DNA of 7,411 bases, taken from assembly GCA_021775655.1 (NCBI GenBank), contig JAJFHK010000069.1, positions 1 to 7,411 on the forward strand, in the 5' to 3' direction. This document shows, piece by piece, positions 1 to 6,200 of this stretch. The position numbers and the translations under genes were made by a program. The stretch's first letter is position 1; each line of letters begins with the position of its first letter. The notes under the pieces were generated by a model. The model saw nothing but the letters and a program-made list of their open reading frames with translations. It did no database searches and was not told where the DNA came from. This stretch comes from Filomicrobium sp. Lineage in GTDB: Bacteria > Pseudomonadota > Alphaproteobacteria > Rhizobiales > Hyphomicrobiaceae.

Positions 1-20
1 ATGAGGACCTTGTCGAACAT
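1..20 (-). CDS. accC: Biotin carboxylase of acetyl-CoA carboxylase, N-terminal codons only
   Basis: Only the start codon and the next codons are inside the window; they read M-F-D-K-V-L-I, which matches the usual beginning of AccC (family starts are typically MFDKVLIANRGEIA). The ATG lies 8 bases after the accB stop codon, as in the classic accB-accC operon. AccC carboxylates the biotin carried by AccB using ATP and bicarbonate. The call rests on seven residues plus position next to accB, so the identity is an inference, but a strong one. The rest of the gene lies beyond the left edge. Confidence 0.8.
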
Positions 21-28
21 GGCGCCGG

Positions 29-565
29 TCATTCGATGATTATCAGAGGTTCGCCGAACTCGACCGGCTGCCCATTTTCAAACAGTATGGCCGCTACCGT
101 ACCGGCCTTCTGTGCGGGAATCGAGTTCATCGTTTTCATAGCTTCGATAATGAGAACGGTGTCGCCTTCATCGACCTTGCTACCGACTTCCACGAACACC
201 GCAGCTCCCGGCTCCGGTGAGCGATAGGCGGTGCCCACCATCGGCGACGTAAGCGCGCCAGGATGCCGCCCAGCGTCGGCACCGGTGGCATCCACTGGTG
301 GAGCGGCCGCAGCGGTCGCTGAATTTCGCGCCGCTTCCAAGGCCGCCGGCGCTGCAGCTGCCATCGTGATCTGACGAGCAACGCGCACGCGCAACCCGCT
401 TTTTTCGATCTCAATCTCGCTGAGACCGGTTTCGTCGAGCAGTTCGGCCAGCTCCCGTATCACCTTGCTCTCAGCGATGGTGCCGTCCTTACCGTCCTTT
501 GCGGTCATGGCTTTCTGCCCCCTGCTCTGCGGCCGTTTTGAGGGCCGTGCCTTGTCTTTCGTCAC
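29..565 (-). CDS. accB: Biotin carboxyl carrier protein of acetyl-CoA carboxylase (AccB)
   Basis: Cytoplasmic carrier subunit that holds the biotin which AccC carboxylates and the carboxyltransferase then uses to make malonyl-CoA, the first step of fatty acid synthesis. From the upstream start the protein has 178 residues: a Lys/Arg-rich beginning (1-30), an N-terminal region (about 33-66) with the usual [23 protein letters not shown] pattern, an Ala/Pro-rich linker (about 68-103) and a biotinyl domain (about 106-178). The biotinylation motif EAMKTMN puts biotin on Lys144; [11 protein letters not shown] and [10 protein letters not shown] are typical AccB segments. Two starts are possible. GTG at 565 overlaps the aroQ stop as GTGA, suggesting translational coupling. 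ATG at 508 has a good ribosome site (AGGGGG at 518-523, 9 bases away) and gives 159 residues, nearer the family norm. I list the longer form because its extra codons are GC-rich at third positions, but the start is uncertain. Confidence 0.95.
   Translation of the reverse strand: MTKDKARPSKRPQSRGQKAMTAKDGKDGTIAESKVIRELAELLDETGLSEIEIEKSGLRVRVARQITMAAAAPAALEAARNSATAAAAPPVDATGADAGRHPGALTSPMVGTAYRSPEPGAAVFVEVGSKVDEGDTVLIIEAMKTMNSIPAQKAGTVAAILFENGQPVEFGEPLIIIE
518..523 (-). promoter_or_regulatory. Ribosome binding site for an internal accB start (ATG at 508)
   Basis: On the minus strand AGGGGG lies 9 bases before an in-frame ATG at 508. It is a better ribosome site than anything ahead of the GTG at 565, where only a weak CGGGA is seen. 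It may be the main accB start or a second one. Seen in sequence; its use is inferred. Confidence 0.45.
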
Positions 566-1011
566 GTATCCCGACTTTTGATGATATCAGCGAGCACATC
601 GATTGCGAGTCCATAACCCTTTGCTCCAAAACCGCAGATTACACCGTCGGCACCTAGCGAAATATAGGAGTGTTGGCGAAATGACTCCCGACGGAAAATG
701 TTCGAAAGGTGAACTTCGACAACCGGCAGCTCCGCCGCCTGCAGCGCATCGAGCAAAGCCACCGAGGTATGAGTATAGCCTGCAGCGTTAATTATGACGC
801 CACAAGCCACCTCTCTCGCTTCCTGAATCCAGTCGACCAATTCCCCTTCAACGTTCGATTGCCGGAAATCAACTGCGAGGCCGTGCGTCTGCGCGCGCGC
901 CTCTGTCAGATTGCGCAAATCGTCAAGGGTTGCGGTCCCATAGACATCGGGTTCGCGCGTTCCAAGTAAGTTTAGATTTGGTCCATTGAGGACAAAGATG
1001 GGCTTGGCCAT
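562..1011 (-). CDS. aroQ: 3-dehydroquinate dehydratase, type II
   Basis: Third step of the shikimate pathway: dehydration of 3-dehydroquinate to 3-dehydroshikimate, by a cytoplasmic enzyme that is a dodecamer in this family. From ATG 1011 the protein has 149 residues, the normal type II length. The signature [18 protein letters not shown] is at 8-25, with Arg19 and the catalytic Tyr24. Other active-site residues fall where the family has them: Asn75 and His81 in [10 protein letters not shown], His101 in EVHLSNIF, and Arg112. The [13 protein letters not shown] block (50-62) is also typical. An in-frame ATG at 1083 would add 24 residues not found in the family and would turn an inverted-repeat leader into coding sequence, so I chose 1011, although its ribosome site (GGTGG, 2 bases away) is poor. 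The stop overlaps the accB GTG start, placing aroQ first in an aroQ-accB-accC operon. Confidence 0.95.
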   Translation of the reverse strand: MAKPIFVLNGPNLNLLGTREPDVYGTATLDDLRNLTEARAQTHGLAVDFRQSNVEGELVDWIQEAREVACGVIINAAGYTHTSVALLDALQAAELPVVEVHLSNIFRRESFRQHSYISLGADGVICGFGAKGYGLAIDVLADIIKSRDT

Positions 1012-1284
1012 GTCCACCAGCTGCAAAACGGTTTGGTCAACCAACACACATCGATCCGAGCCCGAATCGATGTGGGGCCACATTGGCCATTATTTCCAGA
1101 AGACTTCGGCTAAAGCGTCTATCAGCTTTCTTGATGAAGTGAAAGGTGGTGACCAGCCACTCTATACGTAAGGACCAACTTACAGCTAAATGGCGCCAGC
1201 CTCTAACTCCCTCAAGAAACGACGGGCCTTGCCGCTCCAGCATGCCCGCCTCCGGTAGGACCACAAGTATTAGTTTGCAGTATC
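1012..1284. other. Intergenic region and probable leader of the aroQ-accB-accC operon
   Basis: I see no credible gene in these 273 bases. On the minus strand there are two weak promoter candidates. One is TTAGCT, 17 bases, TATAGA, ending near 1162. The other is an isolated AATAAT at 1089-1094 with no good -35. Inverted repeats cluster closer to aroQ: 1047-1074, 1070-1083 and TTGGTCAACCAA at 1033-1044. A further GTAAG/CTTAC pair (1168-1183) lies between the elements of the first promoter candidate. A hairpin with CGGGC/GCCCG arms (1223-1248), followed on the minus strand by TCGTTTCTT, could be a weak terminator for the DsbA-like gene. All functional readings here are inferred. Confidence 0.4.
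1047..1074 (-). promoter_or_regulatory. 9-bp perfect inverted repeat upstream of aroQ
   Basis: Arms CACATCGAT (1047-1055) and ATCGATGTG (1066-1074) are exact reverse complements with a 10-base spacer. The element ends 36 bases before the aroQ start. It could be a protein-binding operator with two half sites about two helical turns apart, or a stable hairpin in the 5' leader RNA. The right arm overlaps a second palindrome, ATGTGG-GG-CCACAT (1070-1083), so the two RNA hairpins cannot form together. The repeats are plainly visible; the regulatory role is inferred. Confidence 0.45.
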
Positions 1285-2130
1285 TCAGCAAACTTCGCAG
1301 CCGTTAGCCCGCAAATCTTTCAAGTGGCCAGCAATCTGGTCGTAAAGGTTATCAGGCGCCCCAGGAATCGTCCGATCGCCGATAAGGAAGTGCGGCGTGC
1401 CGTTGATCCCCATTTTCTGGGCAAGCTCACGGACCTTGTCGATCTCACCCGTCACTTCCGGCGATTCCATGTCAGCCTTCAGCTTCTCTACGTCGAGTCC
1501 TTGCTTGCCAGCAATCTTGAGCGCACTTTCTCCATTGACCGAACCGCGGTACTCCAACAACGCCCGATGCACGTCCCAATACTTGCCCTGTTTTTTTGCG
1601 GCCAGCGCAACCCGCGACGCCTCTTCCGACCCCTTCGATAAGATCGGCAGCTCCTTGAACACCACCCGCACCTTCTTATCATTCTCGATAAGTTTCGAGA
1701 CCTCCGAAAATCCTCGCTTACAGAACCCGCAATTGTAGTCGAAGAACTCAACGACCGTGATATCACCCTTGGGATCACCCGCCGAAGGAGCATCAGCACG
1801 GCGGTAGAGTTCGTCGGCATTCGACTTGATCGCCGTCTTCAAACGCTCTTCTTGCTCCTTCTCCATTTTTGCTTCGAGCCTCGTTTGGACTTCGAGCAAA
1901 ATTTCTGGATTGGCCAGCAGATACTCTTTGACGATGGCTTCGATGCCCGACTTCTGGTCACTCGAAAACGCTGAAGCGGCGGCAGTGGGAGCTACCGATT
2001 TGGCTGGATCCTGTGCTGTAGCCGGATCGAATCCGCCGCCAATGGCGATGACAATTCCTAATGCACCAACCGCCACCAGCCCAGCGCTCCGGGTCAGGCT
2101 TGCGCCGAGCTTCATATACGTCGAATTCAT
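1285..2130 (-). CDS. Secreted DsbA-family thiol:disulfide oxidoreductase with ScsC-like N-terminal region
   Basis: Predicted periplasmic thioredoxin-fold protein of 281 residues that makes or rearranges disulfide bonds. It has a long hydrophobic signal segment (about 15-32) with a likely cleavage near ATAQ-D (40/41). A charged helical region (about 57-112: EYLLANPEILLEVQ, then a Glu/Lys-rich stretch) resembles the N-terminal helix of ScsC/Com1-type proteins, which in ScsC drives oligomerisation. The catalytic motif is Cys134-Gly-Phe-Cys137 in FFDYNCGFCKRG, and the cis-proline loop is Gly-Thr-Pro246. The start is supported by AAAAGGA at 2137-2143, 6 bases before the ATG. Oddly, the protein ends in CEVC, with Cys278 and Cys281 as the last CxxC. 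It lies 114 bases downstream of the M48 protease gene on the same strand and may be cotranscribed. DsbA-like oxidase or ScsC/DsbC-like isomerase cannot be told apart from sequence. Confidence 0.9.
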   Translation of the reverse strand: MNSTYMKLGASLTRSAGLVAVGALGIVIAIGGGFDPATAQDPAKSVAPTAAASAFSSDQKSGIEAIVKEYLLANPEILLEVQTRLEAKMEKEQEERLKTAIKSNADELYRRADAPSAGDPKGDITVVEFFDYNCGFCKRGFSEVSKLIENDKKVRVVFKELPILSKGSEEASRVALAAKKQGKYWDVHRALLEYRGSVNGESALKIAGKQGLDVEKLKADMESPEVTGEIDKVRELAQKMGINGTPHFLIGDRTIPGAPDNLYDQIAGHLKDLRANGCEVC

Positions 2131-2244
2131 TGTTCGTCCTTTTCAAGTTTCTCGTCGGCGGCGCTGCGTCGCGCTCTCGCGTTAAGCGGCCCCAATCATA
2201 TTCGCAATTGTGCTGCACGAAAAAGTAATGGGCGCTGAACGGCC

Positions 2245-3648
2245 TCACCCTTTCGGCGGATCATACTTGATAATGTCTTCATTCTTGATCCATTCAGGTG
2301 AACCAGCCTTGAGGGCCCGCTGCGCTCGCTTGGCAAAGATCTGAGCCTGCTGGACATTGCCTTCGACAAAGTACGCTTGCGCCGTCATCGCGTCTGCCTT
2401 CGGCCTGTCGCCCTGGTTATAGTAGGCGGTTGCAAGCAATCTGAATGCGCGCGGATTGGGGTCAGTAATCAGTGAAGTCTTCAAAAGACGTACCGATTCC
2501 TGCAACGATGCTTTTTGGCCTGAGTTCTGCAATGCCGTAGCAAGTTTCACCTGCATAAGTGAATTGCTGCCCTTTTTCGTCAGGTTTATCGCCTTGCGCA
2601 AAAATGGGACCGCTTCTTTGGACTTTCCCGACCGCATCAGGAGATCGCCTTTGACTTCCCAAAAGTAGGGATAATCAGGCCTCGCCTGAATTAACTGATC
2701 GATCTCACTTAGCGCTGCCTCAAGTCCGCCGCGCCCGCCTTGGAAGTAGCGGGCGATTCCACGCGCATAACGGGCAGGAAGCGATTTGTCAGTCATTGGA
2801 TAGCGGTTCAGAACGATTGCCGGCGATTCAAGATAGCCGGAAAGCTTCGCGCGCATCAGATCGTGTCGAAGCTGCAGTTGTGGAGGGTCGAAATTGGCGT
2901 AGTAGCGGCTCCCCTCGACATTACGCCGCAGTTGATTGAGCCGGTCAGTCGCGACGGGGTGGCTGCGCGCAAACGGATCCTTGTAGGTATCCGAAATGTA
3001 TTCCTGCTGGGCAAATCGCTCGAATGTTTCGAGCATGCCGCGCCCCGATTGTTTCGTCGCTTCAAGTACTCTCAATCCGAATTGGTCGGCTGCCGATTCC
3101 TGCGATCGGCGCTCAGCCAGCAACGAGCGAATTACAAAGTTCGGACCTGAAGACAGGCCCGCCCCCCCTGCCGCGGTAACGTCGCGATCGCCGGATGCAA
3201 TACCGCCAGCCATAAGACCGGCAGCCAGAATTTGAAGCAGCAGCGCGCGCGTCTGGTCCTTTGCGATACGATGGCGCAGGGCCGCCATATGACCACCTGC
3301 GATGTGACCGGCTTCGTGCGCAATAACACCGATCACCTGGTTTGGAGTGTCCGACTGCATCAAGAGACCGGTGTGAACGAATACGTTTCCACCGTCGATC
3401 ACAAACGCATTGAATGCGTCATTGCGGACAATGCGCATCGTAATTCGGCCTGACCCCAGACCGGCAGCCTTGAACAACGGCTGAGCATAGTCGTTGAGCA
3501 GCGATTCAATCTCGCTATCACGAATGAGCGGCAAACCTTGCGCCTGCGCTTGCGACGCTCCCGAAATCACCGATCCCGCAACCAGAACGCAAGCCATGAA
3601 AGCCGTCAGCCCACGAGCAACGCATTTCGAAATCCTCGTGAAACTCAT
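2245..3648 (-). CDS. Periplasmic M48-family metalloprotease with TPR domain (BepA/YfgC-like)
   Basis: Zinc metalloprotease of 467 residues. E. coli BepA (YfgC), the best-known relative, degrades stalled outer-membrane proteins such as LptD and also helps them assemble. A signal peptide spans about 1-37, with cleavage probably after AQAQ. The M48 domain holds His111-Glu-Ala-Gly-His115 (HExxH), the likely third zinc ligand Glu184 in RSQESAADQFG, and a SHP motif at 229-231; the matching His regulates the zinc site in BepA. From about 290 to 445 there are helical repeats of TPR type (for example the stretches around 310-355 and 365-440). The start at 3648 has AGGGGA at 3657-3662, 8 bases away, and begins just before the signal peptide. 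An in-frame ATG at 3693 would add 15 residues ahead of it and is less likely. The gene precedes a DsbA-like gene, which fits an envelope quality-control role. Confidence 0.93.
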   Translation of the reverse strand: MSFTRISKCVARGLTAFMACVLVAGSVISGASQAQAQGLPLIRDSEIESLLNDYAQPLFKAAGLGSGRITMRIVRNDAFNAFVIDGGNVFVHTGLLMQSDTPNQVIGVIAHEAGHIAGGHMAALRHRIAKDQTRALLLQILAAGLMAGGIASGDRDVTAAGGAGLSSGPNFVIRSLLAERRSQESAADQFGLRVLEATKQSGRGMLETFERFAQQEYISDTYKDPFARSHPVATDRLNQLRRNVEGSRYYANFDPPQLQLRHDLMRAKLSGYLESPAIVLNRYPMTDKSLPARYARGIARYFQGGRGGLEAALSEIDQLIQARPDYPYFWEVKGDLLMRSGKSKEAVPFLRKAINLTKKGSNSLMQVKLATALQNSGQKASLQESVRLLKTSLITDPNPRAFRLLATAYYNQGDRPKADAMTAQAYFVEGNVQQAQIFAKRAQRALKAGSPEWIKNEDIIKYDPPKG

Positions 3649-3800
3649 CTCGCGATTCCCCTGAAATGACCCTGCGCCAGTACCCGGCCGCATAATCCTA
3701 TTTGGATCAGCGATCTACAGTGAAGCAAGCTTTCTGCTTCTTCCCGGCCGCGGCATGCCTTGCCTTTTCGCGTCGAATTTGCCTGATACGGATCCACGCG

Positions 3801-3829
3801 AACGTAATGTCGGCTCCGAGCAGCGTCAA
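3801..3829 (-). promoter_or_regulatory. Candidate sigma-70-type promoter for the M48 protease gene
   Basis: On the minus strand TTGACG (3824-3829) is followed after exactly 17 bases by TACGTT (3801-3806). The -35 matches the consensus at five of six positions; the -10 is only fair. Transcription would start about 145 bases before the ATG at 3648, giving a long leader. Motif match only. Confidence 0.35.
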
Positions 3830-3878
3830 CGCGCACAAAATGACGTTTGCGCTAGGACGACGACGGACAGCCCCGAAC

Positions 3879-3900
3879 TATGGCCGATGAATGAGCCATA
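3879..3900. repeat. Inverted repeat upstream of the aminotransferase gene
   Basis: TATGGC (3879-3884) and GCCATA (3895-3900) are perfect 6-base reverse complements with a 10-base spacer. The repeat lies about 85 bases before the aminotransferase start and 230 bases before the protease start. The layout suits an operator, but six-base arms arise by chance fairly easily. Confidence 0.3.
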
Positions 3901-3984
3901 TTGCGGCGCAAGCATGACGTTATTGCCAATCGAGTACCCTCAATCGTCGCTGCAAAACCCCCAGTTCAACCGGAAAATTCACGA

Positions 3985-5214
3985 ATGCCCAAGCCGACAC
4001 TCTCAAGCATGGCCGCCGGTGAAGCCGCGGCATCTACGCCGCTTCCAGAAAAGCCTCTCGCAACTGCAAAGCGCAGTGAAATCGAAGGCTTCATGGTCAT
4101 GGACGTCATGAATGCAGCATCAGCTCTTGAACGCAAAGGCCGCAATATCATTCACATGGAGATCGGCCAGCCCGGTACACCCGCGCCAGAAGCCGCACGC
4201 AACGCGCTTAGGCGAGCTTTAGAAACCGACAATCTCGGCTACACATTGGCACTTGGCAGCGATCCTCTCCGCCAGCGCATCGCGCAACACTACGGCGAAA
4301 CCTATAACCTCGATCTCGACCCGGCTCGCGTGATTGTAACTTCTGGATCGTCAGGTGCCTTCATCCTCGCCTTTACTGCGCTATTCGATATCGGTGCACG
4401 TGTCGCACTGCCTTGTCCCGGCTATCCCTGTTATCGCCAGATTCTCAAATCCCTAGACCTCGTGCCCGAACTTATTGAGACCTCGGCGGCCGGCCGCTGG
4501 ATGCCCACCTTCGACGACATCGAAAAATCCCACCAGAAGTCGCCCCTTGACGGCCTGCTTGTGGCCTCACCAGCTAATCCAACCGGGACGATGCTGGAGC
4601 CCGAACGCCTGCAAGAACTCACCGACGCATGCCACCGTCTCGGGTTGTGGTTCATTTCGGATGAAATATATCACGGCCTAAACTACGAAATGCCGGCAAC
4701 GACCGCGCTGACTTATTCGGATGAGGCGATCGTCATCAACTCGTTCTCGAAGTATTTTTCGATGACCGGATGGCGGGTTGGCTGGATGATCGTGCCCGAG
4801 CGTTTCGTCCGGGTCTTTGAACGTCTTGCTCAAAACCTGTTTATCTGTGCTCCGGCTGCTTCTCAAGCAGCAGCCCTTGGTGCATTCGAAGGCGCCGAAG
4901 AAGTCGACGCCAACAAACAGACCTATGCCCGAAACCGGACCCTCCTTTTGCAAGAGCTGCCAAAGGCCGGCTTCCAGAACATCGTTCCAGCCGACGGTGC
5001 ATTCTATCTTTATTGTAACATCTCGGCTTTCGGCATGACGAGCCCGGAGCTGGCCCGTCGCATCCTCGAAGAGGCCGGGGTCGCCATCACTCCCGGCATC
5101 GATTTCGACCCAATCGAAGGACAAAACTATGTGCGCTTTTCTTATGCCCGCTCAACCGCCGACATTGCCGAAGCCACACGCCGCCTGATTGCGTGGCACC
5201 AGGGGTTCCAGTAA
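3985..5214 (+). CDS. PLP-dependent class I/II aminotransferase (aspartate aminotransferase fold)
   Basis: Cytoplasmic transaminase of 409 residues from ATG 3985, of the fold type I family that includes aspartate and alanine aminotransferases; the substrate cannot be read from sequence. Family features, in order: SGSSGAF near 120-126 (cofactor phosphate loop), Asn198 in SPANPTGT, Asp226 and Tyr229 in ISDEIYHGL, the PLP-binding Lys256 in NSFSKYFSMTGWRVGW, Arg264 nearby, and Arg384 in YVRFSYARS, which binds the substrate carboxylate in this family. The N-terminal block EGFMVMDVMNAASALE-GRNIIHMEIGQP is typical of alphaproteobacterial relatives. A TTG at 3901 would extend the frame by 28 codons, but those have low GC at third positions, so 3985 is preferred; GGAA at 3972-3975 is a weak ribosome site, and ATG 4009 is an alternative. 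It is transcribed away from the M48 protease gene. Confidence 0.92.
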   Translation: MPKPTLSSMAAGEAAASTPLPEKPLATAKRSEIEGFMVMDVMNAASALERKGRNIIHMEIGQPGTPAPEAARNALRRALETDNLGYTLALGSDPLRQRIAQHYGETYNLDLDPARVIVTSGSSGAFILAFTALFDIGARVALPCPGYPCYRQILKSLDLVPELIETSAAGRWMPTFDDIEKSHQKSPLDGLLVASPANPTGTMLEPERLQELTDACHRLGLWFISDEIYHGLNYEMPATTALTYSDEAIVINSFSKYFSMTGWRVGWMIVPERFVRVFERLAQNLFICAPAASQAAALGAFEGAEEVDANKQTYARNRTLLLQELPKAGFQNIVPADGAFYLYCNISAFGMTSPELARRILEEAGVAITPGIDFDPIEGQNYVRFSYARSTADIAEATRRLIAWHQGFQ

Positions 5215-5235
5215 AATTTGACGCTGACATGAAGA

Positions 5236-5261
5236 CGGCCGCTGCAAGAACACAGCGGCCG
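5236..5261. terminator. Strong hairpin between convergent genes, probable two-way terminator
   Basis: CGGCCGCTG (5236-5244) and CAGCGGCCG (5253-5261) form a perfect 9-bp GC-rich stem around an 8-base loop. It starts 21 bases after the aminotransferase stop and lies about 33 bases beyond the stop of the convergent minus-strand gene. Neither side has a long T run: ATAATAGTT follows on the plus strand and TCTTCATGTC on the minus strand. Position and stem strength support a terminator, while the weak T tracts lower the certainty. Confidence 0.6.
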
Positions 5262-5285
5262 ATAATAGTTCGAATCGTGTCGCCT

Positions 5286-5319
5286 AAAAAAAGTCAGTCA
5301 CACTTGAGCCAACCAGTGT
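5286..5319 (-). terminator. Weak terminator-like stem and T7 run at the end of the CARDB-type gene
   Basis: On the minus strand an ACACT/AGTGT stem (5315-5319 and 5300-5304) at the end of the coding sequence is followed, just past the stop, by seven T residues (5286-5292). The stem is short, with a 10-base loop, and is not directly next to the T run, so this is at best an auxiliary terminator to the hairpin at 5236-5261. Confidence 0.25.
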
Positions 5320-6058
5320 ACTTCACCAGGTTATTGGTCTCGTTGCTTTCGTCGATAAGGTTATAAGGGTCGACGACGGCAAACACCGTAATTTGTGTCT
5401 CACCGGCGTCATTGACAATGTTGCCCGAAGAGGATTGCAGGTCGGGAATCAGCGTGGCCATCTTCTCAGCCGTTTCTGCATTCCATGAGCCGTCCCCAGG
5501 TAAATCCTGAGTCTTCTGGAAAGCAGCCAGCGCGCGCTTGGATCCAGGCCCCCAGTCTCCATCAACGGTTACCGAATAAGCGCGATCACGCAGGAACTGC
5601 TGCACAATTCTGGCAAGTTCCTCATCGTCACTGAGAGCATCAGCGTCCGACGGTAAGGAGCCCACCGAGCCACCAGTAAACCCGTTATAGTTGCGCCCGG
5701 TCTTGACCGAGCCTTTTCCCATTGAGATTTCAATCTGACGCTGCTCACGCGGTTCGATTTTCGTGCGCCGCGTGTCTTTTTCAATCAGGTCTATATTTTC
5801 CGGATTGTAGACTGCAACGAAGCTGCGCAAGAGATTATCGGCAGCACGCAGGTTAGCGTCGCCATCGCCAGCATTGCGGATCACGATGCGCCCTTCGACG
5901 AGCGGGTCGGAAGTATTGCAACTTATAAATCTAAGCTCGGAGTCTTTTGCCTGGATGACAAGATCAGGCCGTCCGTCTGCCTGAGCGAAAGGCACGAGTG
6001 AAGCTGCCCCGACAACTGTGGTTACTGCAATAAGGCTCGTTTCCATCCAACGTTTCAT
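5294..6058 (-). CDS. Secreted protein: CARDB-like domain interrupted by a peptidoglycan-binding domain
   Basis: Predicted exported protein of 254 residues with no function I can name. A signal peptide covers about 1-27 (likely cleavage AQA-D). Residues about 31-115 look like the first part of a CARDB beta-sandwich (PDLVI, then EGRIVIRNAGDGDA, then IEPREQRQIEISMG). Its last strands appear only at about 222-247, as ITVFAVVDPYNLIDESNETNN, a very typical CARDB ending. Between them, residues about 144-205 match a PG_binding_1 domain: FLRDRAYSVTVDGDWGPGSKRALAAFQ has the conserved DGxxGPxxxxAxxxFQ core. A Gly/Ser-rich segment (about 120-142) leads into the insert. Cysteines occur only at 47 and 253. 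AAGGGA at 6067-6072, 8 bases before the ATG, supports the start. A role in attaching to or sensing the cell wall is inferred. It may follow guaA in a transcript, but a weak terminator lies between. Confidence 0.85.
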   Translation of the reverse strand: MKRWMETSLIAVTTVVGAASLVPFAQADGRPDLVIQAKDSELRFISCNTSDPLVEGRIVIRNAGDGDANLRAADNLLRSFVAVYNPENIDLIEKDTRRTKIEPREQRQIEISMGKGSVKTGRNYNGFTGGSVGSLPSDADALSDDEELARIVQQFLRDRAYSVTVDGDWGPGSKRALAAFQKTQDLPGDGSWNAETAEKMATLIPDLQSSSGNIVNDAGETQITVFAVVDPYNLIDESNETNNLVKYTGWLKCD

Positions 6059-6200
6059 AGTATTAATCCCTTACTGGATAAACTACGGCTCAAACTGGCC
6101 GCGACATTTGCAGAAGGGGCCTGTACGAATCAAGCAGCCCTGCTGAACAGTTCGCGTTTCCATACCGACCGGTGTGGCTCGATTGCCGCGTTCATTGTGG

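Larger units (their letters stand above)
3649..3984. other. Divergent intergenic region between the M48 protease and aminotransferase genes
   Basis: No gene is credible in these 336 bases: short open frames exist on both strands but lack ribosome sites and family resemblance. It should hold promoters for both flanking genes. The best candidate is on the minus strand at 3801-3829. On the plus strand I find no convincing -35/-10 pair. Visible structures are an inverted repeat at 3879-3900, a small hairpin with arms GAAGCA/TGCTTC at 3722-3740, and the 9-mer CCCGGCCGC twice (near 3693 and 3743). Confidence 0.5.

Noticed and set aside
1012..1083. N-terminal extension of aroQ from an ATG at 1083
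   Set aside because: Type II dehydroquinases begin a few residues before the [11 protein letters not shown] signature. From 1011 the active-site residues fall at family-standard positions, whereas the extension has no family counterpart.
1037..1291. Minus-strand open frame of 84 codons running through the gap between the DsbA-like gene and aroQ
   Set aside because: It starts inside the last codons of the DsbA-like gene, has no convincing ribosome site, resembles no family I know, and crosses the inverted repeats of the aroQ leader.
2740..3150. Plus-strand open frame of 136 codons opposite the M48 protease gene
   Set aside because: It is antisense to a gene with clear HExxH and TPR features and has no recognisable domain.
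3722..3740. Hairpin with arms GAAGCA/TGCTTC considered as a terminator or small RNA end
   Set aside because: It is only six base pairs, sits between divergent genes where no transcript should end, and has no T run.
3755..4111. Plus-strand open frame of 118 codons overlapping the start of the aminotransferase gene
   Set aside because: It runs in another frame through the intergenic region into the aminotransferase coding sequence, and lacks a ribosome site and recognisable motifs.
4678..5124. Minus-strand open frame of 148 codons opposite the aminotransferase gene
   Set aside because: It is antisense to the well-supported coding region carrying the PLP lysine and shows no family motifs; it is a by-product of codon use on the other strand.
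6120..6145. Short AGCAG/CTGCT hairpin between guaA and the CARDB-type gene
   Set aside because: The loop is too small for the full stem to form, and no T run follows on either strand.
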